Assembly: GCF_030412265.1 (NCBI RefSeq)
Contig: NZ_JAUHLN010000004.1
Location: 343,876-407,875 of the forward strand
Length of the DNA stretch: 64,000 bases
Direction of reading: 5' to 3'
Source of the DNA: Fictibacillus terranigra
Lineage (GTDB): Bacteria; Bacillota; Bacilli; Bacillales; Fictibacillaceae
Position numbers and translations under genes: made by a program. This document shows, piece after piece, positions 1 through 8,800 of the stretch (the first letter of the stretch is position 1; every line of letters starts with the position of its first letter). Below the pieces are notes generated by a model. The model saw only the letters and a list, made by a program, of their open reading frames with translations. It had not been told where the DNA came from and made no database searches.

Positions 1-94
1 CGACAGAACCGCCAGCCATGCCTTCGTTAATCATCCGGTCGATATCGAGGTAGAGTTCTTTTCGGCCTTCATAATCTGTTTCTTTTTCTGACAT
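1..94 (-). CDS. Hypothetical protein, N-terminal fragment cut by the window edge
   Basis: An open frame on the minus strand starts at ATG 94 and runs off the left edge without a stop, giving 31 residues that begin MSEKETDYEGRKELYLDID. The peptide is acidic, with a helix-like stretch and a Gly-Met-rich end. A GGAGGG ribosome site lies 11 bases upstream. A second ATG at 103 in another frame is only 3 bases from that site and closes after 23 codons, so it is less likely. I do not recognise the family. Confidence 0.5.
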   Translation of the reverse strand, partial: MSEKETDYEGRKELYLDIDRMINEGMAGGSV

Positions 95-210
95 AACGAC
101 ATGATCCCTCCTTTTTCAATAGTCTGCCCCAATTTGCGGAAAACGAGCTTAGAAAAAAACGATAAAGGGTACAGAAGACTATTAATTGTAACTTTGAGGA
201 GGAGCATCAC

Positions 211-375
211 ATGGATTACAGCCAGGTTGTCGAGAGGTACTTTTTTCTGATTCGAAAAAGACACCTGAAAGGCGCTTTGAACATGAAAGAGTACAATAAG
301 AAAGTGGAACTGATTAATTTATGGTTTATTCGTCATACCTTGCGTTCCGGTCTCGCAAAAAAGGGAGCGCAGTAA
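211..375 (+). CDS. Small basic hypothetical protein (54 aa)
   Basis: This short frame has an excellent ribosome site (GAGGAGG, 8 bases before ATG 211) and is followed at once by a strong terminator, so it looks like a real monocistronic gene. The product is basic (many Lys/Arg) and has an amphipathic centre with aromatic residues (YFFLIRKRH, LINLWFIRH). No signal peptide or convincing membrane helix is visible. It is divergent from the truncated gene at the left edge. I do not recognise the family and assign no function. Confidence 0.55.
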   Translation: MDYSQVVERYFFLIRKRHLKGALNMKEYNKKVELINLWFIRHTLRSGLAKKGAQ

Positions 376-405
376 GACTCATTCATATAGGGATACATAT
401 GGAAG

Positions 406-435
406 CTTCCGATTATTAATTTCGGAAGTTTTTTT
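406..435 (+). terminator. Intrinsic terminator of the 54-aa gene
   Basis: CTTCCG (406-411) pairs with CGGAAG (423-428), with extra A/T pairs in the loop flanks, and is followed by seven T. It closes the short gene at 211-375. Confidence 0.8.
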
Positions 436-542
436 ATAAACAGGAAAACAGGAGGAGAATGAAGTATTCTTAAAGTGAAACTTAATAAGTCATCAGCCGT
501 ATAAGAGGCAGTAACTTTTACATACTTTAGGAGGAAGACAAA

Positions 543-1322
543 ATGAACAATCATGAGATCGATTATAAGATTCATGGAGATGACATGCAGTTTGTTGAGG
601 TGGAACTTGATCCGAGTGAAACCGTGGTCGCTGAGGCAGGCGCCCTGATGATGATGGAAGACGGCATCAGCATGGAAACCATTTTTGGCGATGGATCAAG
701 CCAAGGGTCTGGGTTAATGGGCAAGCTGTTTAATGCCGGTAAACGGATGCTGACAGGTGAAAGTCTGTTTATGACCACCTTTACGAATGAAGGTTCAGGC
801 AAAAAGCATGTTTCCTTCGCTTCACCTTACCCGGGGAAAATTATTTCGATGGATTTGAGCGAACATGGCGGTAAGATCATTTGCCAGAAGGATGCTTTTT
901 TGGCTGCCGCTAAAGGTGTCTCCGTAGGAATTGAACTTCAGCGCAAGCTTGGTACGGGTTTTTTCGGCGGTGAAGGATTTATCATGCAGAAGCTGGAAGG
1001 CGATGGAATGGCTTTCGTTCATGCCGGCGGAACCATTCATGAAAAAACACTGGAGCCTGGAGAAGTGCTGCGTGTGGATACAGGCTGTCTTGTTGCGATG
1101 ACGAAGGACGTAGACTATAGCATTGAGATGGTAAAGGGAGTAAAAACCGCATTATTCGGCGGTGAAGGGTTATTCTTTGCTACCTTAAGAGGTCCCGGGA
1201 AAGTGTGGATTCAGTCCTTGCCGTTCAGCAGACTCGCGAGCAGGGTATTCGCGGCGATTCCTCAGTCCAAAGATGAAGGAAGCCTCGCCAAAGGTCTCTT
1301 TAATATTTTTGATGGTGATTGA
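543..1322 (+). CDS. AIM24 family protein (TIGR00266-type beta-sandwich protein)
   Basis: The 259-residue product matches the AIM24/TIGR00266 family: an N-terminal [24 protein letters not shown] block, repeated Gly-rich turns ([14 protein letters not shown] and [16 protein letters not shown]) and a C-terminal [15 protein letters not shown] block. The family forms a two-lobed beta sandwich of unclear biochemical role; the yeast homologue is mitochondrial and related to membrane organisation. There is no signal peptide, so a cytosolic or peripheral location is likely. The ribosome site AGGAGG sits 8 bases before ATG 543. The gene is alone and faces a small convergent membrane-protein gene across a shared terminator. 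Function in bacteria remains unassigned. Confidence 0.9.
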   Translation: MNNHEIDYKIHGDDMQFVEVELDPSETVVAEAGALMMMEDGISMETIFGDGSSQGSGLMGKLFNAGKRMLTGESLFMTTFTNEGSGKKHVSFASPYPGKIISMDLSEHGGKIICQKDAFLAAAKGVSVGIELQRKLGTGFFGGEGFIMQKLEGDGMAFVHAGGTIHEKTLEPGEVLRVDTGCLVAMTKDVDYSIEMVKGVKTALFGGEGLFFATLRGPGKVWIQSLPFSRLASRVFAAIPQSKDEGSLAKGLFNIFDGD

Positions 1323-1440
1323 TCAGCTTTAATAAAAAAGCTATGTTAGTCATAAAAAAGACTTGAGGGCCTCTTTCAAGCAGCAGTATGCGATGCCCGT
1401 TAGGAAAGAATATCACCAATATGCATTAACAAGGCCAATA

Positions 1441-1477
1441 AAAAAGGATTGCGCATTATATTGCGTAATCCTTTTTC
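1441..1477. terminator. Bidirectional terminator between convergent genes
   Basis: AAGGATTGCGCA and TTGCGTAATCCTT form a long stem, with A-rich and T-rich flanks on either side. It can end both the AIM24-family gene and the minus-strand membrane-protein gene. Confidence 0.75.
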
Positions 1478-1484
1478 TTATGTA

Positions 1485-1712
1485 CTATTCCTGAACCTTA
1501 TAAGGATCAATTTCCTGTTTGGATTGAAGCTGAATCAAACGTTCAAGCCTTTCATTGGTAAGGCGGTCCGCTTCGTTTTTTCGTTTCATAAAGCCCATGG
1601 CTTTAAAGATAAAAACGATCGTTAATACAACCATAAATAAAGCCACTAACACATAAAGAATACCAAACAAGCCGAAAAACATACCGACCGCATCAAATGG
1701 ATCATTCCTCAT
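1485..1712 (-). CDS. Small single-pass membrane protein (75 aa)
   Basis: The product has a hydrophobic segment from about residue 9 to 40 (GMFFGLFGILYVLVALFMVV), followed by a charged, helix-prone tail rich in Lys, Glu and Arg. This suggests a membrane anchor with a cytoplasmic coiled tail. It starts at ATG 1712 behind a run of six G that serves as ribosome site. It is convergent with the AIM24-family gene and divergent from the ABC-F gene. I do not recognise a named family. Confidence 0.7.
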   Translation of the reverse strand: MRNDPFDAVGMFFGLFGILYVLVALFMVVLTIVFIFKAMGFMKRKNEADRLTNERLERLIQLQSKQEIDPYKVQE

Positions 1713-1893
1713 CTCATTTCTCCCCCCCTTTCGCCATAATCGGACAATAGATTAATTGCCGTGATCTCTTTACATTAAACCATATTTTTGAAATTGTTTC
1801 CTTTCACCCGATAAAATTCCTTTAGTTGGAGCCATCTTGTTAATCTTTGATACAATAGAGGCAGATAACTAATGATATGAGGTATGAATGAAT

Positions 1894-3792
1894 ATGAGTA
1901 TACTATCGGTGGAAAATATATCAAAAAGCTATGGGGACAAAACGCTATTTAAAGAAATATCCTTCACGATCAGCGAAAAACAAAGAATTGGCGTAATTGG
2001 AGTAAACGGAACCGGAAAATCAACTCTTCTTAAAATCATTGCTGGAATGGAGACTGCAGATACAGGGGAAATTGTGCACGCCAATGAATTTCATATAGAA
2101 TACCTGCCGCAATCTCCTGTCTTTAATGACGGAGTGACGGTGCTTGATGCAGTCTTCTACGGAAATTCTCCCCTGATGCAGCTGCTCCGCGAATATGAGA
2201 CGGCGATTAAACGTCTGGAAAGCGATCCCGAAAATGAGAAATATCAGAATCAGCTGTTTTCTTTGCAGCAGAAGATGGACGCCATGGATGCATGGGACAC
2301 GAATACAACAGCAAAAACCGTCCTGACCAGACTGGGTATAACGTCTTTGGAACAGCAGGTAAGTACCCTTTCAGGGGGCCAGCAAAAGAGGGTCGCTATT
2401 GCGAGGGCGCTCATTCAGCCTGCTGATCTGCTTATTCTGGATGAACCGACCAACCATATTGACAACGAGACAGTGGAATGGCTGGAAGATTACCTTGCGA
2501 AATACCGGGGCGCCTTGCTCATGGTTACCCATGACCGTTATTTTCTGAACCGGGTAACGAACCGCATGATCGAGCTCGATAGCGGAAACCTTTACAGCTA
2601 TGAAGGGAACTATGAAATGTTTCTGGATAAAAAAGCGGAGCGTGAAGAACGTGAAGCCTCATCTGAACAAAAACGCCAAAACCTGCTTCGCCGTGAGCTG
2701 GCCTGGCTGAGAAGAGGGGCGAAAGCACGTACAACGAAACAGAAAGCGAGAATTCAGCGCGCTGAAGCTCTTCAGGAGCAAACAGGGCCTGCACAAAAAG
2801 GCCAGATGGAGATGGCGATCGGCTCAGCAAGGCTGGGGAAGAAAGTCATGGAAATCGAGGGTATTTCAAAATCATTCGGAGAGAAAACACTCTTTTCCGA
2901 TTTCAGCTATCTGGTCATGCCTGACGACAGACTCGGCATTATTGGTAAGAACGGCAGCGGGAAAACCACATTGCTGAACATTCTTGCCGGTAAAATACTG
3001 CCTGATTCCGGCCAAGTTGAAACCGGTCCGACGGTTAAACTGGGGTTCTATACCCAAAACCATGAAGAAATGGATGAGAATCTGAGGGTTATTGAATATA
3101 TTCGTGAAGCTGCAGATGTCATTTATACGAAAGACGGGCAGTCCATTACCGCCTCGCAAATGCTCGAACGGTTCTTATTTCCGCCCAGCGCCCAATGGAC
3201 GTACATTTCCCGATTATCTGGAGGGGAAAGACGGCGACTCTATCTGCTGCGTGTTCTGATGGGAGAGCCGAATGTCCTGTTCCTGGATGAGCCGACGAAC
3301 GATCTGGACATCGAAACATTATCCGTATTAGAGGACTATCTTGAGTATTTCCCCGGTGCCGTCATTACCGTTTCCCATGACCGTTATTTCCTTGACCGTA
3401 CGATGGAACATCTCTTTGCACTTGAGGGCAACGGAGAGGTGCGGCGCTTTGATGGAGATTACTCGGCTTATTTGGAGCAGAAGAAGCAGGAAGAGGAACA
3501 GGCATCTTCTGTAAGAGCCGAGACTCTGACAGAGGCTAAACCGAAAAAAGAAAAATCACGCAGGCTCTCCTATAAAGAACAAAAAGACTGGGAGACAATC
3601 GAGGATGTCATTGCTGAATTAGAAGAGAAGCATGAGGAGATTGAATCTCAGATCGCATCAGCAGGAAGTGATTTCGGCAAGATTGATGGTTTGTTCCGTG
3701 AGCAGCAGGAAGTTGCTGCTAAACTGGAGGAAGCGATGAACCGCTGGGAAGAGCTTTCCCAGATTGTAGAAGAAATTGAACGAAGTAAATAG
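1894..3792 (+). CDS. yfmR: ABC-F family ATPase, YfmR/Uup type
   Basis: The 632-residue protein has two ABC domains and no membrane segments, which defines the ABC-F class acting on the ribosome. The first domain has Walker A GVNGTGKST (36-44), signature LSGGQQKRV and Walker B LILDEPTNHID. The second has GKNGSGKTT, LSGGERRRL and LFLDEPTNDLD. A charged interdomain linker lies between, and a C-terminal coiled coil of about 100 residues is typical of the Uup/YfmR branch. Known members relieve stalled elongation at E-site-empty ribosomes; this role is taken from the family. I prefer ATG 1894 over ATG 1888 because it is 10 bases from GAGGT and aligns with the usual MSIL start. Confidence 0.9.
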   Translation: MSILSVENISKSYGDKTLFKEISFTISEKQRIGVIGVNGTGKSTLLKIIAGMETADTGEIVHANEFHIEYLPQSPVFNDGVTVLDAVFYGNSPLMQLLREYETAIKRLESDPENEKYQNQLFSLQQKMDAMDAWDTNTTAKTVLTRLGITSLEQQVSTLSGGQQKRVAIARALIQPADLLILDEPTNHIDNETVEWLEDYLAKYRGALLMVTHDRYFLNRVTNRMIELDSGNLYSYEGNYEMFLDKKAEREEREASSEQKRQNLLRRELAWLRRGAKARTTKQKARIQRAEALQEQTGPAQKGQMEMAIGSARLGKKVMEIEGISKSFGEKTLFSDFSYLVMPDDRLGIIGKNGSGKTTLLNILAGKILPDSGQVETGPTVKLGFYTQNHEEMDENLRVIEYIREAADVIYTKDGQSITASQMLERFLFPPSAQWTYISRLSGGERRRLYLLRVLMGEPNVLFLDEPTNDLDIETLSVLEDYLEYFPGAVITVSHDRYFLDRTMEHLFALEGNGEVRRFDGDYSAYLEQKKQEEEQASSVRAETLTEAKPKKEKSRRLSYKEQKDWETIEDVIAELEEKHEEIESQIASAGSDFGKIDGLFREQQEVAAKLEEAMNRWEELSQIVEEIERSK

Positions 3793-3799
3793 AGAAAGA

Positions 3800-3836
3800 C
3801 AAAAACCGCTCCTTTACAGGTGCGGTTTTTCTTTTT
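3800..3836. terminator. Bidirectional terminator, yfmR and DUF962 gene
   Basis: AAAAACCGC (3801-3809) pairs with GCGGTTTTT (3822-3830). The hairpin includes the stop codon of the convergent DUF962 gene and has T-rich tails in both directions. Confidence 0.75.
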
Positions 3837-4122
3837 GATCTTTTTTAAAGGCCTTTCCGGTAAGAATATTTTTAGCGTACCAGACAGGGCCGATAAGAAG
3901 GTAGACAGGGTTGCTAAGAAAAGAAGGCTTTTTTCCCTCAAAGAGGTGTCCGATAAACTGGAGCACCCAGCCAAGGGCAAACAGAGCGAGCGCCGTTTTC
4001 CACATCCAGTAAAAGAGCAGAAGCGAAACAACGATCATGGGTATGCCGATGGTGTGTGTAAGTTTATTCATGGGATGCTGATGATCTTCTTTATACTTTT
4101 CTACAAAAGACTTTGCAGCCAC
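3814..4122 (-). CDS. DUF962 / Mpo1-like membrane protein
   Basis: The 102-residue product begins with the family block SFVEKYKEDHQHPMNKLTHTIGIP, which carries the paired His residues typical of DUF962 (YGL010w/Mpo1-like) proteins. Two to three hydrophobic segments follow (MIVVSLLLFYWMW, ALALFALGWVLQFIGH, NPVYLLIGPVWY). Yeast Mpo1 is an Fe-dependent dioxygenase that alpha-oxidises 2-hydroxy fatty acids. The His pattern is kept here, but the bacterial substrate is unknown. The start is GTG 4122, 8 bases after GGAGGG. It is convergent with yfmR. Confidence 0.85.
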   Translation of the reverse strand: MAAKSFVEKYKEDHQHPMNKLTHTIGIPMIVVSLLLFYWMWKTALALFALGWVLQFIGHLFEGKKPSFLSNPVYLLIGPVWYAKNILTGKAFKKDQKEKPHL

Positions 4123-4210
4123 CTTTCATCCCTCCTTTTTCTAAGTTCTATTCTTTTTATTTGCTTCCCATTCCTTCTAATGAAGTCATTTATAGGAATA
4201 TTCAACTATT

Positions 4211-4264
4211 ATTTCAAGTTACCGACATAAAACGCATATATCGACAGTATCTTTTATATAGAAA
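4211..4264 (+). promoter_or_regulatory. Upstream motif shared with the inhA1 promoter region (copy 1)
   Basis: Two blocks recur before the first M6 protease gene. ATTTCAAGTTACCG (4211-4224) matches 6141-6154 with one difference, and CTTTTATATAGAAA (4251-4264) is identical to 6166-6179. The spacer is 26 bases here and 11 there. The second block could contain the -10 region (TATATA). The element ends 20 bases before the start codon of the Lys-rich secreted protein. Confidence 0.5.
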
Positions 4265-4283
4265 AAGGAAAGGGGGTGAAACG

Positions 4284-5159
4284 ATGAAAAGAATAAGCTA
4301 TTTTATCGCAGGAGCAGCTGCCGCGGCTCTTCTCTTCCTTCCGCAGCAAGTATCGGCGGCGAAAGAAGATCAACATTCCTTACAGCAGCCTCAGCAAAAG
4401 CTGGAAAAGGTGGAAAAGGTGCAAAAGGCAAATCGAGTGGTTGAGGAAAAAGGTCGACAAACGAAGAACAGCAATAAAACGGTTAAAAACATTCCTCATC
4501 AGAAAGAAAAGACGACTCCTGCAGTACCAATACGGAACCAAAAGGAAAAGGCAAGTAAGAGGGCCGTGCCTTCTCACCGTCCTGTAAAGGCGGTGAAAAA
4601 AGCTCCTCAGAAAACCAAAACACTTCCTCCGACTCCTGCAGCCAGCCGTAAGCCGGAACGAAATAAAGGGGATTTCAAGAAGGCGGTACAACCTGTCAAA
4701 CCCGTACAGCAAAAAGAAAAAGACATGAAACCTGCTGTTACAAGACCGTCTGGCAAAGAAAAGGTGCATGTAGAAAATGAAGTCCGTCCTGTTTCTGCTG
4801 TAAAAAAGGAAAGCCGTAAAACAGCAAAGGCTGCCGGGCATAAAGATTCCAGGAAACATCTGGAGAAATTGCCGAGCAACCCTTTGAAACCGTTATCAAA
4901 GATTCCTGTAAACCCATCTTCAAAGTTGATTTTACCAGGTGCCCCGCCTTCTTCAGGCCATACTGGCAACAGCGGGGACAGCGGTGGACAAGCATCCACT
5001 CTATTTACTTTAAAAGCATACATAATGGATAGTGATCGAATGACTGGCTCTTCAGCAAAGCTGCTGGGTGCATCAAACAGGGAGTTTCTTAAAAGCCAGT
5101 GGGTGAATGCTCCTCCATCCCAGCCGCCCGAAACGCTCTTTCAAATCTTTTATAAATAA
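4284..5159 (+). CDS. Secreted Lys/Pro-rich low-complexity protein
   Basis: The 291-residue product starts at ATG 4284 behind AGGGGGTGA. A clear signal peptide of about 26 residues (Lys/Arg start, AAAAALLFLP core, VSA-AK cleavage) leads into a long, strongly basic, low-complexity region rich in Lys, Pro, Gln and Val (about residues 27-230). A Gly/Ser linker (about 235-250) precedes a more ordinary C-terminal stretch ending QWVNAPPSQPPETLFQIFYK. No cell-wall sorting motif is present. Such a polycation could bind teichoic acids or other anions, but that is inference. It is followed after 42 bases by a second Lys-rich exported protein with no terminator between, so the two are probably co-transcribed. 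Confidence 0.75.
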   Translation: MKRISYFIAGAAAAALLFLPQQVSAAKEDQHSLQQPQQKLEKVEKVQKANRVVEEKGRQTKNSNKTVKNIPHQKEKTTPAVPIRNQKEKASKRAVPSHRPVKAVKKAPQKTKTLPPTPAASRKPERNKGDFKKAVQPVKPVQQKEKDMKPAVTRPSGKEKVHVENEVRPVSAVKKESRKTAKAAGHKDSRKHLEKLPSNPLKPLSKIPVNPSSKLILPGAPPSSGHTGNSGDSGGQASTLFTLKAYIMDSDRMTGSSAKLLGASNREFLKSQWVNAPPSQPPETLFQIFYK

Positions 5160-5201
5160 ATCAATCAAAAAATAAAAAAAGAATTGAAGGAGCAAACAAT
5201 C

Positions 5202-5987
5202 ATGAAAAAAATGAACGGTATGTTAATTAAATCTTTCGTATTTGCAGGAACACTTTCTATTGCAGCATTAGCTGGAGGAGAAGCAACTTCGGCAGCACCA
5301 GGCCATAACACTGAAAAAGCAGTTAAAACCCATGTTGTAACACCACAGGCACCGCAAAAAGCAAGTGAGAAAGCAAAAGAAAAAGCAAACAAACACTCCG
5401 CAGTCCATGGTGTTAAACATGAAGGAAAAGTGAAAAAGCCAATCGTGCACAAGCAGGAAGAAAAAGCAGAAAAAAAAGAAAAAGTAAAAAAAGTGAAGCC
5501 TGTTAAAGAAGTAAAAGTAAAGAAGGAAAAGAAGGAAAAGAAGGAAAAGAAGGAACATTTTTCACAAGCAGCTCTTCATGCAAGTGAGAATTCAAAAGAA
5601 CATGCAGCCCCTAACTCAGCAGTTCATGCCGTGCCTGCAGTAAAACCTTCTGAACCTGTAACAGAAGAACATCAGGTCAAGGATCAGGAAGAAGCGGATA
5701 CAGAGATTGTTGTTACCGTTCCGGAAGACATTGAAGGCGAAAACGATGGAGTCGATGAAAAAGTAAATGCCTCTATCGAAAACAAAGTCCAGTCCAATGC
5801 ATCTGAAAAAGCCAGCGGAAAAGCAAAACAACATGCTTCTGATCAATCTGCGGTTAAAGCCGTAGCGCCTGAAACCAATCAGCAGAAAGAAGAAGATCAA
5901 GATCAGAAGTCAGACGATATGAATAAGAATGTGGTTCTGCCAACTGTTCGCACTGCTACTGAAGATCAAGATTCTTCAGACGAGTAA
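5202..5987 (+). CDS. Secreted Lys/Glu-rich protein with degenerate ASEKA...HSAVH repeats
   Basis: The product is 261 residues from ATG 5202, which has an AAGGAG site 9 bases upstream. A signal peptide (about 1-31, ending ATSAA) is followed by three spaced degenerate repeats: near 54-71 (ASEKAKEKANKHSAVHGV), near 127-144 (ASENSKEHAAPNSAVHAV) and near 200-221, where the form is longer. Between the first two lies a highly charged Lys-Glu block (about 78-118), partly encoded by a 9-base tandem repeat. The C-terminal third is acidic. The architecture suggests an extracellular, unstructured or coiled protein. I know no function. It sits between the Lys/Pro-rich gene and inhA1 and ends at a strong terminator. 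Confidence 0.75.
   Translation: MKKMNGMLIKSFVFAGTLSIAALAGGEATSAAPGHNTEKAVKTHVVTPQAPQKASEKAKEKANKHSAVHGVKHEGKVKKPIVHKQEEKAEKKEKVKKVKPVKEVKVKKEKKEKKEKKEHFSQAALHASENSKEHAAPNSAVHAVPAVKPSEPVTEEHQVKDQEEADTEIVVTVPEDIEGENDGVDEKVNASIENKVQSNASEKASGKAKQHASDQSAVKAVAPETNQQKEEDQDQKSDDMNKNVVLPTVRTATEDQDSSDE
5521..5555 (+). repeat. Nine-base tandem repeat encoding KKE units
   Basis: About three and a half copies of GAAAAGAAG lie in frame inside the Lys/Glu-rich secreted protein gene. Gain or loss of a copy would change the protein by three residues without a frameshift. Confidence 0.8.
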
Positions 5988-5994
5988 TAATCAG

Positions 5995-6024
5995 CCAGGG
6001 GATACTCCCCTGGTTTTTTCTTTT
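5995..6024 (+). terminator. Terminator after the Lys-rich gene pair
   Basis: CCAGGGG (5995-6001) and CCCCTGG (6007-6013) flank a five-base loop and are followed by TTTTTTCTTTT. Confidence 0.9.
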
Positions 6025-6140
6025 CAATAATACTTCATAAGAACCTTGTGAACTCTTGCCTATGAGGCGGCAGTCCTTTCTGTATGCACAATTGTGTTTT
6101 CAAACTAGTAAAAATATTCTAACAATGGTAAATTAGTAGC

Positions 6141-6179
6141 ATTTCAAATTACCGGGTGTATGATACTTTTATATAGAAA
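6141..6179 (+). promoter_or_regulatory. Upstream motif shared with the Lys/Pro-rich gene (copy 2)
   Basis: ATTTCAAATTACCG (6141-6154) and CTTTTATATAGAAA (6166-6179) repeat the two blocks found at 4211-4264. The element lies 44 bases before the TTG start of inhA1 and probably carries its promoter or an activator site. Confidence 0.5.
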
Positions 6180-6222
6180 TAAATAACAAAATATTCATTA
6201 TCTTCTATCAGGAGGGGTACAT

Positions 6223-8622
6223 TTGGGAAAGTGGAGTAAGAGATTGGGAGCATCACTGACGATTACAGGGTTATCATTAGGTTTAGTTTCCACATCCATG
6301 TTTACAGGGTCTTTAGACGCGAAAGCAAAAACGGCGATGCAGGAAACGGTTTCAAATCATTATGGAAATAGTCATTCAGCACTAGATCCGGCGATTGTGA
6401 ATGATGATAAATTAATAGATTTGCTCGTTAGACAAGGAGCCGTCTCCAAGGATGCTTCTGAAAAGGAGAAACAAAAGGCGCTTCATGCTTACCTTGAACT
6501 AAAAGGAAAACAGGATGCTGTGAAAGAGAAGGATCCGCTTGCTCCAAAAGTTAAAGCCGCAGCTGCTGATAAGCAGCGAGAGTTCAAAGGATTCACAAAT
6601 GGCCTCCTTCATGGAAACGGGAAAAAGAAAGGGCAATACAAGAAGCAGCCTGATCCGGTGAATGACCACGGAAAAGGTGAGGTTACTAGGAAAGGAAAAC
6701 TGCTGACACTGACTGTTGAATACGCAGATACCCCTCATAATAAGATTAAGCCAAACGAAACAGATAACTATTACAAAGACTATAACTTGCAGCATTATGA
6801 AGATATGATCTTTGGTGAAAATGGAGTTAAAGGGCCTAACGGTGAAGATTTTGTTTCGCAAAAACAATACTATGAAGAGCAATCCGGCGGTTCCTATACC
6901 ATTGAAGGTAAAGCTTACGGATGGCTGAAGGTTCCAGGTACCGCTGAATTTTATGGTGCGGATAGAGCATCCGGCGGCCATGACAATGTGACACCTGGCG
7001 GCTCTAAGCAGCTTGTAGTGGACGTGTATAAGGCAGCTGTAGATGCTGGAATACCGCTTCAAGACTATGATTTAGAAGATCCGCATGATTTAGATGGAGA
7101 CGGTAACTATTGGGAGCCGGATGGCCTTGTTGACCACCTGCAGATTATCCATGCGGGTATGGGACAGGAAGCTGGCGGTGGTTCACTCGGTAACAACGCG
7201 ATTTGGTCCCACCGTTCTGCTAAATTTTTTGATCCGGACGGACTTGGAAAAGGGCTTCCTGGATTCTACGATTACACCATGATGCCTGAAGATGGCGCGA
7301 CGGGCGTTTTCGCACATGAATACGGCCATGACCTTGGTCTTCCGGATGAATACGACACGATTTACTCTGGAACTGGCGAAGCGGTTGGATACTGGTCCAT
7401 CATGTCAAGTGGATCTTGGGCTGGTAGAGTGCCAGGTACAGAACCGACTGGATTCTCTCCATGGGCGAAATCTTATTTCCAAACTACCCTTGGCGGAAAC
7501 TGGACAAATCCTACTATTGTTGACTGGAAAGATTTGTCGATTAAAGGAGCACAATTCCTTTTAGATCAGGCCAATACACCAAATGGTGATAATTATCAGG
7601 CTATTCAAGTGAATCTGCCGAAGAAAAAGACGCCAATCAACACACCAAAAACAGGCTCTTATCAGTTCTGGGGCGGCCAGGCAGACGAGATCGACAACTC
7701 TATGGTGACGAACGTAGATCTGACAGGCAAGCAATCTGCCACTCTTACATTTGATGCTTGGTATGACATTGAGGAACAATGGGATTTTGCTTTTGTACAA
7801 GTTTCAGATGACAATGGGGCTACATGGAAATCGCTAGGAAACAACAACACGCGTTCTGACGTTGTTCCTGAAGGCTATCCTACCATTCTTAATTCTATGC
7901 CAGGATTTACTGGTAACTCTAACGGATGGCAGTCCCAGTCCTTTGATCTGTCTGCATATAAAGGCAAGAAAATCCAGCTTCGCCTTCGTTCGGCAACAGA
8001 CTGGGGTACAAGCCAAGCCGGATTCTTCGCAGATAACATTAAAGTCGTAGCTGACGGAACAGCTTTAGTAGATGATGGAGCTGAAAAAGATCCTTCTGCA
8101 TTTACGCTGAAAGGCTTTGAAAAGTCAGACGGCAACAAGTACAGCGATCACTACTATTTGCTGGAATGGAGAAATCATCAAGGTGTCGATGAGGGTCTTG
8201 CCCACATCAAACGCGGAAGCTCTCTTATGAGCTATGATGGCGGTCTTGTCGTTTGGTATGTGGATCCTACCTATACTGACAACTGGACAGGCGTTCACCC
8301 TGGAGATGGGTTCCTCGGCGTAGTCGACTCTCATATTAATGATTTGAAATGGAACACTGGAGCAGAGGCAAGCACAAGCTTTCATATTGCGGATGCAGCT
8401 TTTGGACTGGATAAAACTTCTGGTCTGAAAATTGATTACCCAGGTGTTCAAATGTTGTCTGCACCAAGTCAATCAGCAGTATCATTGTTTGACGACAGCA
8501 AATCATTTGCGAATCCATTTATGCAGGATGCGGGCCGCAATATAGGCAATTATGGTCTGAAGGTTCGTGTGAATGGGGAAGCATCTGATGATTCAGTAGG
8601 AGCAATTGTAATCTATAAGTAA
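6223..8622 (+). CDS. inhA: M6 family metalloprotease, immune inhibitor A (copy 1)
   Basis: The 799-residue secreted protein begins at TTG 6223 behind AGGAGGGG. It has a signal peptide (about 1-34) and a propeptide-like Lys-rich region to about residue 150. The M6 catalytic domain carries the zinc motif H365-E-Y-G-H369 followed by DLGLPDEYD. The C-terminal half contains a beta-rich (MAM/jelly-roll-like) region and a region with WTGVHPGDGFLGVVD. Members of the family cleave host antibacterial peptides and matrix proteins; in free-living bacilli they act as general secreted proteases. A paralogue follows in tandem with the same first residues (MG-W-SK-LG-SL), so this is a local duplication. It is preceded by the motif shared with the Lys/Pro-rich gene. 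Confidence 0.92.
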   Translation: MGKWSKRLGASLTITGLSLGLVSTSMFTGSLDAKAKTAMQETVSNHYGNSHSALDPAIVNDDKLIDLLVRQGAVSKDASEKEKQKALHAYLELKGKQDAVKEKDPLAPKVKAAAADKQREFKGFTNGLLHGNGKKKGQYKKQPDPVNDHGKGEVTRKGKLLTLTVEYADTPHNKIKPNETDNYYKDYNLQHYEDMIFGENGVKGPNGEDFVSQKQYYEEQSGGSYTIEGKAYGWLKVPGTAEFYGADRASGGHDNVTPGGSKQLVVDVYKAAVDAGIPLQDYDLEDPHDLDGDGNYWEPDGLVDHLQIIHAGMGQEAGGGSLGNNAIWSHRSAKFFDPDGLGKGLPGFYDYTMMPEDGATGVFAHEYGHDLGLPDEYDTIYSGTGEAVGYWSIMSSGSWAGRVPGTEPTGFSPWAKSYFQTTLGGNWTNPTIVDWKDLSIKGAQFLLDQANTPNGDNYQAIQVNLPKKKTPINTPKTGSYQFWGGQADEIDNSMVTNVDLTGKQSATLTFDAWYDIEEQWDFAFVQVSDDNGATWKSLGNNNTRSDVVPEGYPTILNSMPGFTGNSNGWQSQSFDLSAYKGKKIQLRLRSATDWGTSQAGFFADNIKVVADGTALVDDGAEKDPSAFTLKGFEKSDGNKYSDHYYLLEWRNHQGVDEGLAHIKRGSSLMSYDGGLVVWYVDPTYTDNWTGVHPGDGFLGVVDSHINDLKWNTGAEASTSFHIADAAFGLDKTSGLKIDYPGVQMLSAPSQSAVSLFDDSKSFANPFMQDAGRNIGNYGLKVRVNGEASDDSVGAIVIYK

Positions 8623-8627
8623 TCTAT

Positions 8628-8662
8628 AAAGCTCTTCTATTTTTAAATGGAAGGGCTTTGTA
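8628..8662 (+). terminator. Weak hairpin after inhA copy 1
   Basis: AAAGCTCTTC and GAAGGGCTTT can pair with one G-T wobble, but only a short T tract follows. It may terminate partially. Confidence 0.45.
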
Positions 8663-8800
8663 GAACTTTAGACCTAATAAGTTATAAGAAATATTTGCTA
8701 TTTTAGTAATATAGTACAATCCTCTTTACCTAAGTAATATGTTACGTTTAGAAAGATAGATTACAGAAAATTCATGCTGTTCAAAACAGGAGGGGTTTAA

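Noticed and set aside
5460..5560. CRISPR-like or other direct repeat array
   Set aside because: The repetition is a coding Lys-Glu tract with 9-base units and no spacers.
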